A DNA stretch of 64,000 nucleotides from SHZI01 sp964417725 (lineage in GTDB: Bacteria > Pseudomonadota > Gammaproteobacteria > Steroidobacterales > GCA-2729495): positions 146,603 to 210,602 of the forward strand of contig CAYQIV010000001.1 in assembly GCA_964417725.1 (NCBI GenBank), written 5' to 3'. Each line of letters begins with the position of its first letter. Within the stretch, counting starts at the first letter, position 1. The position numbers and the translations under genes were made by a program. Positions 8,560 to 17,668 of this stretch are shown here, piece after piece. Below the pieces are notes generated by a model. The model was not told where the DNA came from, searched no databases, and worked only from the letters and a program-made list of their open reading frames with translations.

Positions 8560-9573
8560 CTAGCGACGCCTCGCGCAAATCTCACGGCCCACGTCCGGCT
8601 GGTCCGTAAAAAAACCGCTCATGCCCCGGTCCAGGGCCGCCGCGATCTCACCCCCGAGTTCGCCGCGGGCCCCTGGCGCGCTACCCCGCTGGAACGACTC
8701 GGCCAGGTACTGGTTCTCCGCACGGAATGTCCAGCCGTGCACGAACAGCCCGGCCTTCCGCGCGGCCGACATCAGGGCCGGCTCGCCCATGACCAGCCCC
8801 TTGGGCGCACCCACCCCCTGGGCGTAGGCCGCGATGGCGGACAAGTCCGGCAGGGGCGCGGGATCGCCGCCTGGCGGGGCGCCCTCGATGAGTTGCACCA
8901 GCGCAAGCCCCGTGAGCGCCCGCAGGCGCTTCAGGCTGTCCGCATCGAAGGACTGGATGAGCACGGGCACGTCCTGACGTGGCAGTCCTGCCGAGGCCAG
9001 CGCGGCGAGCAAAGCGCGCTCCGGGTCGAGGCCGCGGGCGCGGAAGACCGCCGGTTCCTTGAGTTCCGGGTAGATGCCGGCGGACTGTCCGCTGCGGGCG
9101 GCTTCCTCGCGGAGCAGCCCGATGATCTCGGCCAGGGTCGGAATCGGGAAATGGTCATCAAAGGCCGTATTGCCCCTGCGCAGTTCGGGGCGCGTTTCGC
9201 GTGCGCGCAGCAGTTGCAGCTCCGCGATCGTGAAGTCCTCCACGAACCAGTCCGTCACCTCGGTACCTGCCACTGTCCGGGTGGAACGGTGCCCGGCGAA
9301 CTGCGGCAGGGCACCCACGTTGGTGCTGGCTCCGAGCAGGCGCTCATGCCGCGCGACAAGCACCCCGTCGCGGGTCATCACCAGGTCGGGCTCGATGTAG
9401 TCGGCGCCGAGCTGGATGGCCAGGCGATAGGCGGGCAGGGTGTGCTCGGGAAGGTAGCCACTGGCGCCGCGGTGGGCAATCACCAGGCAATCTTGCCCGG
9501 CAGCACCCGCAAGCGCGGGTACGGCCGCGAGCAGGAGGGTGAAAGAAAGCTGTAACCTGCGGCAGGGCATCAT
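8560..9573 (-). CDS. glpQ: Periplasmic glycerophosphodiester phosphodiesterase
   Basis: Hydrolyses glycerophosphodiesters to glycerol 3-phosphate and an alcohol. A signal peptide (about residues 1-24) precedes the catalytic TIM-barrel. The signature AHRGASGYLPEHTLPAY has catalytic His and Glu, EPD comes next and HERLL follows; a Glu in YPELKEP and the C-terminal GWTFRAEN are also present. At 337 residues it matches GlpQ. It is divergent from the PhoX-like gene, with only 24 bases between the two start codons, suggesting joint phosphorus scavenging. Confidence 0.88.
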   Translation of the reverse strand: MMPCRRLQLSFTLLLAAVPALAGAAGQDCLVIAHRGASGYLPEHTLPAYRLAIQLGADYIEPDLVMTRDGVLVARHERLLGASTNVGALPQFAGHRSTRTVAGTEVTDWFVEDFTIAELQLLRARETRPELRRGNTAFDDHFPIPTLAEIIGLLREEAARSGQSAGIYPELKEPAVFRARGLDPERALLAALASAGLPRQDVPVLIQSFDADSLKRLRALTGLALVQLIEGAPPGGDPAPLPDLSAIAAYAQGVGAPKGLVMGEPALMSAARKAGLFVHGWTFRAENQYLAESFQRGSAPGARGELGGEIAAALDRGMSGFFTDQPDVGREICARRR

Positions 9574-9597
9574 TGCCTGTCATTCTGGAACGGGCCG

Positions 9598-11232
9598 ATG
9601 AAGTTTTCATGGCATGAGAATTACTGGCGGCGGGTTGCCGTCATCATTGCCGTCGTGTCGGGCCTCTCCGGCTGCAACGCCGCGGACAACTGGCGCCCGG
9701 GCGCGGCCGCCCCGGGTCCGATGCTGGTTCCGGAACCGGGCACGGGATTCGCGGTGCAGGTGCTGCACACCACGGGCGACACGATCGGTGACCACCGCCC
9801 GCCGGGCGTGCTCGACGGCATGGTGGCCTTCGCGAACGACGACGATGCGGAGGTGGTGGAGCTGTTCGTCACCCACGAGCTCGGCGCCAGCGACGGTCCG
9901 GGCTATAGCCTGGCCAACGGCACTGCGCTGACCGGGTCCCGGATCACGCGCTTCACGCTGGACCGGCGCACCCGGCGCGTCACATCGGCAGGCCTCGCGT
10001 ATCGCGAAGTGCGGGACCGCGCGGGCCGGGTCGTCACGGATGCCGCCCAGCTCAATGAAAAGGGTGGCAGGGGAGCGGCCGGCCTGGAGTCCTTCTGCTC
10101 CGCGGCCGGCTGGTCTGCGGGCGAGTACGGCTTCGTCGATCGCCTCGTGCTGGCCCACGAGGAAGTCACCCGGAGCGAAGGCCATCCCCACGGCGGCACG
10201 ATCTTCGCCCTGGATGTGTCGGGCGGGGTCTTGTGGGCGTTGCCCGCGCTCGGCCGCGGGTCCTGGGAGAACAGCGCGGCCGTCAGCACGCCGGATGGTG
10301 ACCGGCCCGATGGGCACGTGGCGCTGCTGATGGGCGACGATCTGGAGTTCGGTCGGGCACCGCTGTACCTGTGGATCGGCCGGAAGATCCCCGGTGGCAA
10401 CTTCGTGGAACGCAACGGGCTCGCCGTCGGCCAGCTGCACGTCTGGGTGGCCGATGGTGGTGACCGCACGCCCCAGCAGTGGTCCGGTACAGGCACGTCA
10501 CGACGTGGCCGGTTCGTGGCTGTTGCCGCGCGAACTGCCGATGGCCAGCACACGACAGTGACCGACGACCGCGGCTACTTCGACGATCCGGAACTGCGCC
10601 GACGCGCCGAGTTGCTCGGTGCGTTCATGTTTTCACGACCGGAAGATCTGCACACCAACCCGCGCAGTGGCACCCAGGTGGCGTTCGCGTCCACGGGTCA
10701 TGGCGGCCAGTTCCCGGCAGACGACTGGGGTGATGTGTATGTCATCGACATGCTCTTTCGGGAGAACGCCGACGGTGATCTGGAGGCGGACGCAGAACTC
10801 AGGCTGCTCCATGACAGCGACGAGACCGCTGATTTCGGGCTTCGCAGTCCGGACAACCTCGTCTGGGCCGGCGACGGCGCCATCTACGTGCAGGAGGACC
10901 GGGCCACGAAGCTCGCCCGGTTTGGCGCCGGGTCCGGGCGCGAGGCATCCGTGTGGGCGCTCGACCCGGCCGGCGTGCAGCCGCCGGTCCGCATTGCCGT
11001 GATCGACCGTCGTGCCGTGCCCGCCGGGAGTACCGACAGCAAGGCCGGTGAGCGCGGAGCCTGGGAGTCGTCCGGTATCGTGGATGTGACCCAACTGTTC
11101 GGCGCCGCCCCCGGGGAAGTCCTGTTGCTCGCCAACGTACAGGCGCACGGGGTGACCGACGGCCCCATCGGTGGACGCCAGGGGCTCGTGGAAGCCGGCC
11201 AACTCCTCCTTCTCGTCAAGGGCGGTGAATAA
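9598..11232 (+). CDS. PhoX-like (DUF839) phosphatase-family lipoprotein
   Basis: A 544-residue exported protein resembling the PhoX/DUF839 family of calcium/iron-dependent alkaline phosphatases. The N-terminus has a lipobox-like SGLSGC near residue 25. Family-like segments are RPEDLHTNP, DNLVWAGDGAIYVQEDRA, GAWESSG and the late AHGV. It is divergent from and almost abuts glpQ, which supports a role in releasing phosphate from organic sources. PhoX is usually a Tat substrate; here a twin-Arg motif is not obvious and a lipid anchor is more likely. Enzyme activity is inferred from family resemblance only. Confidence 0.65.
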   Translation: MKFSWHENYWRRVAVIIAVVSGLSGCNAADNWRPGAAAPGPMLVPEPGTGFAVQVLHTTGDTIGDHRPPGVLDGMVAFANDDDAEVVELFVTHELGASDGPGYSLANGTALTGSRITRFTLDRRTRRVTSAGLAYREVRDRAGRVVTDAAQLNEKGGRGAAGLESFCSAAGWSAGEYGFVDRLVLAHEEVTRSEGHPHGGTIFALDVSGGVLWALPALGRGSWENSAAVSTPDGDRPDGHVALLMGDDLEFGRAPLYLWIGRKIPGGNFVERNGLAVGQLHVWVADGGDRTPQQWSGTGTSRRGRFVAVAARTADGQHTTVTDDRGYFDDPELRRRAELLGAFMFSRPEDLHTNPRSGTQVAFASTGHGGQFPADDWGDVYVIDMLFRENADGDLEADAELRLLHDSDETADFGLRSPDNLVWAGDGAIYVQEDRATKLARFGAGSGREASVWALDPAGVQPPVRIAVIDRRAVPAGSTDSKAGERGAWESSGIVDVTQLFGAAPGEVLLLANVQAHGVTDGPIGGRQGLVEAGQLLLLVKGGE

Positions 11233-11685
11233 CCAGGGGCCCGGCACCTTTTCCGGTAACCGAGGTGGCCAGGGCGTCGAGCGGGGTCAAGCTGCGCGCC
11301 TGGCGATCCCCGCGGCGATGTCCGGACGGTCCGGATGCACCGTCACCTGCGGCGTCCGCGGGTGGACCACAAGATCCATGTTCCCCACGGGAATCGGCCC
11401 GTTTGCCAGGCCTGTTCAACGGCACCCCGCTCGAACCCGGGGCTGCACTCTCCATCTCTTCGACACGCCCACTCCACTGGCCCATGTATCCGGGTTTCTT
11501 TGAAGTGTCGGTGAAATCGGGGAGGACCCCAGTGATGTCACGGCGGGTTCCGGGATGCCTGTAGCGGGAAGTGCGGCTGGAGTTGACCCCACCAGGGCGC
11601 GCTGCCGCTCACCGTGGCACAGGCCGCACGCCTGCGGTCTCTGGAGTAAGGCGGGCCTGCCATTGCGCGAGATGCAGCAAGCGGT
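11233..11685. other. Intergenic stretch with a possible gene-tail remnant
   Basis: About 450 bases between convergent genes. On the minus strand, 11379-11287 encodes MDLVVHPRTPQVTV and a short continuation ending in IARRAA. It has GC-rich third positions and a protein-like composition, possibly the tail of a lost gene. No start with a clear ribosome site, no domain and no family assignment. Nothing else in the stretch is recognisable. Confidence 0.25.
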
Positions 11686-12759
11686 CTATTTCTTGGGACC
11701 GCTCAGCGTGTTATTGCCCTCGTTGCTCTCCACGACCTCGTAATAGACGTCGGCACGCGCCTTCCAGCTTGCGGCGGATCCTGCCTTTGGCGTCAGCCCT
11801 TTCAACTCGTGGCGCTGGCCGGGCTTCAGGCCGGGGACCTTGTATTCGATCAGGGCTTGCGGCTTCCACGGCTCACTGATGTGACCGCACACGACTTCCG
11901 GATTGCTCGTTTCACACTGGTAAACCGCCTTGCTCGGGGCTGCTGGCGCACTGCCGGCATTCCTGATCACCAGGACTCCGCCAGAGTCGGACAACTGGGA
12001 TACGTCCAGTTCGAGGACCAGATCCGGCATCTGCGCCGTCTTGGTGATCATCTGCGTGGCGTTGTTGGAGGGGTTCGCGTCCCCGGCAGGACCGACGATT
12101 TCGGCACGGAAGCGGCACCCCTGACCCGCGTAAGTATCGGGCATCTTGTAGCGCCCCTGCGGCACCACCACCGATGCACCCGGCTGCAGCAAAGGCAACG
12201 GCATGGATTCCATGGGTTGCCAGGTCGTCGGCTGCGGACAGGGTTTGCCGACGCTGATGACCAGCTTGGCGGGGGCCATCGATGGCGACTTCGACCCACC
12301 CTTCAGATTGCTATACCAATCCGTACCGCCGGACGCTGTGGCGCCGCTGCCATCCGGTGCCATCTTCCCGTTGTTCACGATGCGGAAAGTCCACGACATG
12401 GCGGTGTTGTTGTACTCCTGCTGCGAATCGAGGCTGATCGCATAGTCGGGCTTGCCCAGCTGCAGGGTTGTTTTCAGACGCCCCTGTACAAGCGGCTCTG
12501 TTGGCCTGATCACGCGCTCGGCCGATGTCCGCGGCGGCAGCGCTCCGCGCACCGGAGACGGTGCGGTATCGGGCGGCTCAAGGCGGGTCGTGGCACCACC
12601 CGGGGGCGGCAGTGTCGCAGGCGCTGTGGTTACGGCAGCCGTGTCGGCAGCCGTCTGGCGCTCACCGGTCTGTGCGCCCTTGGCGGCCTGGACATCTGCC
12701 CAGCCGATGGCACATAGGAAACCCAGGAGCACTCCAGTCAATTGCGATCTGGTGTTCAT
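11686..12759 (-). CDS. Secreted protein with CARDB-like beta-sandwich segments
   Basis: A 357-residue exported protein. The ATG at 12759 is preceded by AAGGAGG at ideal distance; the open frame upstream is not needed. The signal peptide spans about residues 1-25 (cleavage near VQAA). A Pro/Thr-rich linker follows to about residue 90. Two segments then resemble CARDB-type adhesion folds, shown by VVVPQGRYKMP, ATQMITK, PDLVLELDV and the terminal YYEVVESNEGNNTL. Asn pairs such as NPSNNAT and SNEGNNT are typical of CARDB domains. It is divergent from the PEP-CTERM gene at 12988. Substrate unknown. Confidence 0.65.
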   Translation of the reverse strand: MNTRSQLTGVLLGFLCAIGWADVQAAKGAQTGERQTAADTAAVTTAPATLPPPGGATTRLEPPDTAPSPVRGALPPRTSAERVIRPTEPLVQGRLKTTLQLGKPDYAISLDSQQEYNNTAMSWTFRIVNNGKMAPDGSGATASGGTDWYSNLKGGSKSPSMAPAKLVISVGKPCPQPTTWQPMESMPLPLLQPGASVVVPQGRYKMPDTYAGQGCRFRAEIVGPAGDANPSNNATQMITKTAQMPDLVLELDVSQLSDSGGVLVIRNAGSAPAAPSKAVYQCETSNPEVVCGHISEPWKPQALIEYKVPGLKPGQRHELKGLTPKAGSAASWKARADVYYEVVESNEGNNTLSGPKK

Positions 12760-12987
12760 CACGCAAGCCTCCTTGAATTTTTGAGAGTGCACTGCAATTG
12801 CTGAAAATGTGTCAGGAATTTCTTACACCACTGGCTCGACATAGTGGGCCAACTCAACCTTGTTGTCACACGATAGACGCGCAACTGTCACAGTTTGATC
12901 ATTGCGAGCACAGGTCATTCAAACGCCGTACGGCAGGTCGAACGTGTTACCATCGGGCGAATTCAAGAATATCGGGAGCGACCGCCC

Positions 12988-13902
12988 ATGAATGCTCCGC
13001 ACGGACTTCCCCTGGATTCCTCACGTACAGCCGGCCTGCTCACGGCCTGTCTCGTGGCCAGCGGATTGTTGTTCACTCCCGCCCTGAACGCCGCGGTATT
13101 CCATGCCTACACCAACGTCTACGACGGTTCCAACCAGGTCACGGAGGCGCAAGTCAGATGCCTTCCCGTCGATGACGAGTGTCCGAACTCCCCATTCGGT
13201 GCGGGCACACTGGGGAGCGAAGCCTCCCTCAGCACCACGCAGGGCGCCATGCAGGGCTTTGCACAGGCCAGCAACCGGGGGGTACTCCGCGCTTCGGGGA
13301 TTGGCAGCTGGGGGGATAGCCCCTACTTCGCGATATACCCGGCCGCCAGCGGGCAAGCCGAGATCCACGACCAATTCATGCTCGTTGATCCCTCGGGAAC
13401 CCATAGCGAGGCGCAAATCTCGCTCAGCGTACTCCTCAGTGGCTCACTGAGCGAGAACCGGGGAGGTGCCGAATTCACTGCGAATGTAAGCCTTGTCGAA
13501 CTCATGCCGGCGACCACAGGCCCGGCGGCACTGATCCTCCTCAGGCGTCAGGGTCAGATCAACAACGGTGTTTACAGTGGCGATCCGGCCAGCGGCCTGA
13601 TGTCTTCGGGTCTGCATACGTTCAGATTCAATACGTTGCTCAACCTGCAATTCTCCCTGATCGCGGGTTGCGGTGCCCGCGACGCCTTCGGCAGCTGTGC
13701 GGCGCATATGGACCAGTCCGCCCACTGGGGCGGCATCACCGTACTCGACGACACCGGCCAGCCCATTCCTGGTGTGCAGCTGGTGTCGGCGAGCGGAATG
13801 AACTGGCTCGAGCCGTCACCCGTGCCGGCACCGGGTGCATTCCTGTTGATGGCCACGGGACTCTGGGCCTTGCTGGCGCGTACCCGAAAGCGCCCGTCAT
13901 AG
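12988..13902 (+). CDS. PEP-CTERM-type exported protein
   Basis: A 304-residue exported protein. The ATG at 12988 follows a GGGAG ribosome site and starts the signal peptide (hydrophobic core about residues 15-36, cleavage near LNAA). The C-terminal sorting tag reads SPVPAPGAFLLM, then a hydrophobic helix and a basic RTRKRPS end. The body is probably beta-rich with no recognised domain. The only Cys-rich stretch is near CGARDAFGSC. An exosortase would be needed; none is encoded in this window. Confidence 0.75.
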   Translation: MNAPHGLPLDSSRTAGLLTACLVASGLLFTPALNAAVFHAYTNVYDGSNQVTEAQVRCLPVDDECPNSPFGAGTLGSEASLSTTQGAMQGFAQASNRGVLRASGIGSWGDSPYFAIYPAASGQAEIHDQFMLVDPSGTHSEAQISLSVLLSGSLSENRGGAEFTANVSLVELMPATTGPAALILLRRQGQINNGVYSGDPASGLMSSGLHTFRFNTLLNLQFSLIAGCGARDAFGSCAAHMDQSAHWGGITVLDDTGQPIPGVQLVSASGMNWLEPSPVPAPGAFLLMATGLWALLARTRKRPS

Positions 13903-13954
13903 CGCGGACGGCGCGCTGCACTGGCTGACTCCCCGGGCTCACAGGAGATTCTTC

Positions 13955-14341
13955 ATGAAGACACTCGTCGCGGTTTTCACGCTCACCGCCGCCTCTGCTG
14001 CCTGGGCTCAGCAGCCCGGCATGACTCCCGAGATGATGCAGAACATGCAAAAGAACATGGGCGAGATGCAGAAGTGCTTCGCCAGCATCGACCAGAAGGC
14101 GCTTGAGCGACTGCAGGTGCAGGCGAAAGAAATGGAAGCCGAGGTCAAGCGCCTGTGTGCCGCCGGTGACCGCACCGGCGCGCAGAACAAGGCGATCGCC
14201 TACGGCATCGAAATGAGCAAGGACCCCGAACTGCAGAAGATGCGCAAATGCGGCGAGGGCTTCCAGTCCATGACGATACCGGGGCAGTTCTTCCCGAAGA
14301 GCAAGGCGGAGCAGGAATCCCGCAAACACATCTGTGACTAG
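13955..14341 (+). CDS. Small secreted helical protein, hypothetical
   Basis: A 128-residue exported protein with a Sec signal peptide (residues 1-18, cleavage after AWA). A Met/Gln-rich helix with a single Cys (QKCFAS) follows, then further Cys (RLCAAG, RKCGEG, HICD). The four Cys could form two disulfides in the periplasm. CAGGAG lies upstream of the ATG. No family recognised. It follows the PEP-CTERM gene by about 50 bases and may share its transcript. Confidence 0.65.
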   Translation: MKTLVAVFTLTAASAAWAQQPGMTPEMMQNMQKNMGEMQKCFASIDQKALERLQVQAKEMEAEVKRLCAAGDRTGAQNKAIAYGIEMSKDPELQKMRKCGEGFQSMTIPGQFFPKSKAEQESRKHICD

Positions 14342-14541
14342 GCGTCACCGTACTGGCGGCGCGCTTTGATGCCGGCGCGAATGCCGTGCAGGCTGGACAG
14401 TCCGGTACCGGATCTTGTCCCGTCCAGGTGGTGCCGACTCAGGTTCCCTGCGATTCCGCTGCCATGCGTAGTTCTGCTTTGGCACGCCAGCGCGCCCGTC
14501 AACGCCCCGGCGGGAAATTTTTCTCACCAGACGTGACGTTT

Positions 14542-15456
14542 CTACCGCGTGCGACGGCGCATGGCCCCGCCGAGTCCGGCCATGGCCAAGGCGAGCAGGC
14601 CGAAAGTGCCAGGCAGCGGCACCGCGGTGGCCCCCTGCCAGAAGTTGTCGACCACGTTGAGTCCCGTCGAGTTTGCCAGGAAGCCGGACGAGTCAAACAC
14701 GAAGGCGGCCTCACCGGACACGAGTGACACCGTGTTCAGGAAGTTCAGCAGTGCACTGGAGTCGGCGGTCCACGACTCGCAGGTGCTGGGCGGCCCACAA
14801 CCACCTGCCTGGGCGCGCATCTGCCCAAGTACGGTGAGGAAGAAACTTTGCGGCGTATTGGTCGGCACGTTCGTGAACGGCAGTGCAATGACCGTGGAGC
14901 CGCCGGCGTAGCCGGTGAGAATGCCGGAAGAACTCTCCGAGGTCGGCTGGTCGTTGACCGTCCCACCACCAATGGTTTTGCCGATCCTCCGCCGGATCTC
15001 GCCCTGTCCCCAGGTGGAATTGATGTTCAGCAGCCAGTCGGCCGAGGTATTGGCGGCATTCTGCGAGCCGCTCAGGCTGGTCGCCAGGTCGAGGATCCCG
15101 TCAACCCGGATCAACAGCGCGCCGGATGCCGTCGCCGCGGAACCGGTAATGATGAGGTCATCGATGCTCAGCGACGCCCGGGCATTGGTTTGGGTAGTCG
15201 ATGAACCGGCACCACCGGCAATCTCGCTCAGTGCAAAGATCCGCAGCTGCCCCGCCCCGGCAGCGTTCTGCGCCGTCGATGTGCAGGCCAGGCCACCGTT
15301 GCTGCCGGTATCGACCTGCGTGATGCCGATGGCCGAGGTCTCGGTGCGGGTACCGCAGGCGTTGGTGATCAGCAACCCGCTGTAGGTCGCCGCGGGAAAT
15401 GCGGCGGGAGCAGCGAGCAGCAGTGCGATCGCGGGGAACAGGAAACGAGAGCGCAT
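14542..15456 (-). CDS. PEP-CTERM-type exported protein
   Basis: A 304-residue exported protein. The ATG at 15456 follows a G-rich ribosome site (GGGGGG) and opens a signal peptide (residues 1-22, cleavage near FPAA). The body is Ser/Thr/Ala-rich and probably beta-structured. The C-terminal tag is AVPLPGTFGLLALAMAGLGG followed by a basic MRRRTR tail. The open frame continues about 150 codons upstream without coding features and is rejected. It is the third exosortase-type substrate in this 10-kb region. Confidence 0.75.
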   Translation of the reverse strand: MRSRFLFPAIALLLAAPAAFPAATYSGLLITNACGTRTETSAIGITQVDTGSNGGLACTSTAQNAAGAGQLRIFALSEIAGGAGSSTTQTNARASLSIDDLIITGSAATASGALLIRVDGILDLATSLSGSQNAANTSADWLLNINSTWGQGEIRRRIGKTIGGGTVNDQPTSESSSGILTGYAGGSTVIALPFTNVPTNTPQSFFLTVLGQMRAQAGGCGPPSTCESWTADSSALLNFLNTVSLVSGEAAFVFDSSGFLANSTGLNVVDNFWQGATAVPLPGTFGLLALAMAGLGGAMRRRTR

Positions 15457-15626
15457 GGAACCCCCCAGTTTCAAAGGTGGCGGCGTCAGGCCACGCGGCG
15501 GCTGCGCCAATCTTCTTCCAATCAGTATCGACGGTACTCCCGATCGGCGGCGCCCGCAACCCAGGGCTCCGACCTGGCGGCATCCTGGACTCTGGACCCG
15601 GACGCCGCGGCAAGGCCGCGTTATGT

Positions 15627-15659
15627 GAAACCCGGCGGCGAGCGTCAGCGCCGGGTTTC
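15627..15659 (-). terminator. Hairpin downstream of the small minus-strand frame
   Basis: A perfect 11-bp inverted repeat, GAAACCCGGCG and CGCCGGGTTTC, separated by 11 bases. On the minus strand it starts 10 bases after the stop codon at 15669-15671. There is no T-run, so it may be a weak or Rho-assisted terminator or an RNA-stabilising hairpin. Confidence 0.45.
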
Positions 15660-15668
15660 GCTGACGAA

Positions 15669-15922
15669 TCAAGGCTTGTCGGGCTGATGTTGAGGCAGCG
15701 TGAGCACGTGGTTGACCTTTGGCAACTCGGTGACTGCGGCCCGCAAGGTCAACTGCCGCGCATTGGCTGCAGCCAGAGGCCCGCGGGTCCGGACAGCACC
15801 ATCGGCGCCACTCACTGCCTGGGCTGAATCGACACGCCCTGCGCCCTTGCTGACTGACAGTTCGACCTTTGTACTGCTCCGTGCATCGGTGCGAGATCAA
15901 ACATCGTGTCGATCGCGTCCAT
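15669..15922 (-). pseudogene. Possible small gene with a frameshift, unknown function
   Basis: On the minus strand an open frame ends in VTELPKVNHVLTLPQHQPDKP at 15669, right before the hairpin at 15627-15659, and has a protein-like composition back to about 15890. It has no start codon in frame. An ATG at 15922 (MDAIDTMFDLAPMHG) in another frame would join it through one frameshift near 15870. The predicted chain of about 85 residues is Ala/Val-rich and perhaps phasin-like, but I recognise no family. It could be a decayed gene, a sequence error or chance. Confidence 0.3.
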
Positions 15923-16256
15923 CCTGGCTACCTTTCAATTGATCTTGCGATTCCTACGGCACGTAGGACACTTCCGGGCCAGGTAAGCATGTTCCGGTTC
16001 ATGCCACGGTTCCTGACCACGCCGGCGACGGCCACCCAGTTCAGACCTGCGCATCCTGATCAGCCTGAACTGACAACACGCTGTGAGCTGCGTTCACGGC
16101 GACTTCACAAAATCCGCACGCGGCGATTCAGCCGGCTTATGACAGATGCTATACAGCGGCATGCGCAGGGGCGTGCTGGCAACTTGTGCCAGCGGAGGCA
16201 TGTATCGCGGCGCTCCGACGGGTATGCGGGCGGAATCACAACGGGAGATTGCACTC

Positions 16257-16430
16257 ATGAATGTGGCTCACAGGAGACTGTCACGATTGACAGGCTGGTT
16301 GCTGCTCATCGCCGCTGCGATGGCACTGACGGCCTGTGGCGGGGGCAGCAGCGGGAGTTCAGCCACCGACGACACGCCGGTGGCGCTGACCTGGGGTGAA
16401 AGCAACTGGGACGAAACGGTCTGGGAGTAA
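16257..16430 (+). CDS. Very small lipoprotein
   Basis: A 57-residue frame with a lipoprotein signal peptide: basic N-terminus, hydrophobic core and lipobox LTAC with the lipidated Cys near residue 27. A Gly/Ser linker and an acidic, Trp-rich tail (WGESNWDETVWE) follow. GGGAG upstream of the ATG is a fair ribosome site. It lies four bases before the next gene and is probably co-transcribed with that repeat protein, perhaps as an accessory or anchor. No family recognised. Confidence 0.55.
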   Translation: MNVAHRRLSRLTGWLLLIAAAMALTACGGGSSGSSATDDTPVALTWGESNWDETVWE

Positions 16431-16434
16431 GGAC

Positions 16435-17643
16435 ATGAACATCATCAAACATTGCACCGGTTTTCTACTGACTGGCACTGCGGTGCTGGTCACGCTTCCG
16501 GCCCATGCCGGGAGCGTCACCATTCCTCATGCGTTCACTGCCGGGTCGCCTGCGGTGGCCGCCGAAGTCAATGCCAACTTCTCTGCCGTAGAGGTGGCGG
16601 TCGATGATAACGACACGCGTATCGCTGCCCTGGAAGCGGCACTCGCCACGCTGCAAACCACGGTGACTGCGCAGGCTGCGGCCATTGCCACGCTGCAGAC
16701 CACAGCCACCGCGCAGGCTGCGACCATAGCGACGCTGCAAACAACCGCCACCACACAGGCCTCCACGATCGCGGCACTGGACGCCGAACTCACAGGCCTC
16801 AGTGAAAACGACGTTCTTGGCCTGAGCCCATACCTCGTATTGACCAGCGACAGCCGTGGACCGTTGGTGCGCTTCCAGGGCGTCAACCTGCAACTGGTCA
16901 ATGGCACGGGCGAGACTGGCTCGATCAATGCGCTCGGCAACTTCGTCGTGGGCTACGACGCCGCGCGTGAGGGGAATGAGGTCTGCAGCGACGGTCAATA
17001 CACGGGCGAGAATGATTGCCAGACTAACGGCGAGAGCTGGGAGGCGAGCCACAAGTCCGGCTCACACAACATCATTGTCGGTGTCCGGAACAGTTACTCT
17101 GGCTATGGCGCGCTGGTGGTCGGGGATTCGAATGTCAGCAATCGCGCCTTTGCCAGTGTAACGGGTGGATACGATAACCGGGCCCAAGGGGTAGGCAGCA
17201 CCATCAGTGGCGGCAGCGCAAACTTCGCTGTCGGTCAGTACGCCAGCGTCAGTGGCGGCCAGGCGAACTCAGCCTATGGCAGCTACGGTAATGTCACCGG
17301 TGGCATGAACAACATTGCATGGGGTGCACGTAGCCATGTGAGCGGCGGAGGCTTCAATGAGGCCGCGGCAGAATTCAGCGCCGTCAGTGGTGGCCAATCC
17401 AACACCGCGAGTGGGGACAGCAGCAGCGTGAGCGGTGGATTCCAGAATCAAGCCAGCGGCGAATACGGCAGTGTTACTGGCGGTACCTACAATCGTGCCA
17501 GTGCCAGTTTCAGTGCTGTCAGCGGCGGCGGTGGTGTACTCATGGGGCAGGGCAACAACGCGGCTACTACCGGGTCCAGTATCCTCGGTGGTACCGGGCA
17601 GACGACCAGTACTGCATCGCAGACCATCCCGGCCCTGCCCTGA
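16435..17643 (+). CDS. Coiled-coil and YadA-head-like repeat surface protein
   Basis: A 402-residue exported protein. The signal peptide covers about residues 1-22 (cleavage AHA). A heptad-like Ala/Thr/Gln-rich coiled coil (about residues 55-120) is built of three nearly identical 14-residue units. A non-repetitive domain follows with an insertion of four Cys-bearing residues. From about residue 235 come tandem repeats of about 14-16 residues with the core VSGGxxNxAxGxxS, like the left-handed beta-roll of YadA/Hep-Hag heads. There is no C-terminal membrane beta-barrel anchor, so it is not a classical autotransporter. GGACATGA is the start context. Confidence 0.7.
   Translation: MNIIKHCTGFLLTGTAVLVTLPAHAGSVTIPHAFTAGSPAVAAEVNANFSAVEVAVDDNDTRIAALEAALATLQTTVTAQAAAIATLQTTATAQAATIATLQTTATTQASTIAALDAELTGLSENDVLGLSPYLVLTSDSRGPLVRFQGVNLQLVNGTGETGSINALGNFVVGYDAAREGNEVCSDGQYTGENDCQTNGESWEASHKSGSHNIIVGVRNSYSGYGALVVGDSNVSNRAFASVTGGYDNRAQGVGSTISGGSANFAVGQYASVSGGQANSAYGSYGNVTGGMNNIAWGARSHVSGGGFNEAAAEFSAVSGGQSNTASGDSSSVSGGFQNQASGEYGSVTGGTYNRASASFSAVSGGGGVLMGQGNNAATTGSSILGGTGQTTSTASQTIPALP
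16645..16770 (+). repeat. Three tandem 42-bp coding repeats
   Basis: Units 16645-16686, 16687-16728 and 16729-16770 encode ATLQTTVTAQAAAI and close variants, each two heptads of a coiled coil. Third-position differences between the units show they have diverged under selection for the protein sequence. Such arrays can change copy number by slippage or recombination. Confidence 0.8.
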
Positions 17644-17668
17644 TCTGCAGGGCGGCATCAGCTCATGC

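Noticed and set aside
11400..11685. Possible insertion-sequence fragment after the PhoX-like gene
   Set aside because: Some stretches felt element-like, but no transposase motif or inverted repeat could be shown.
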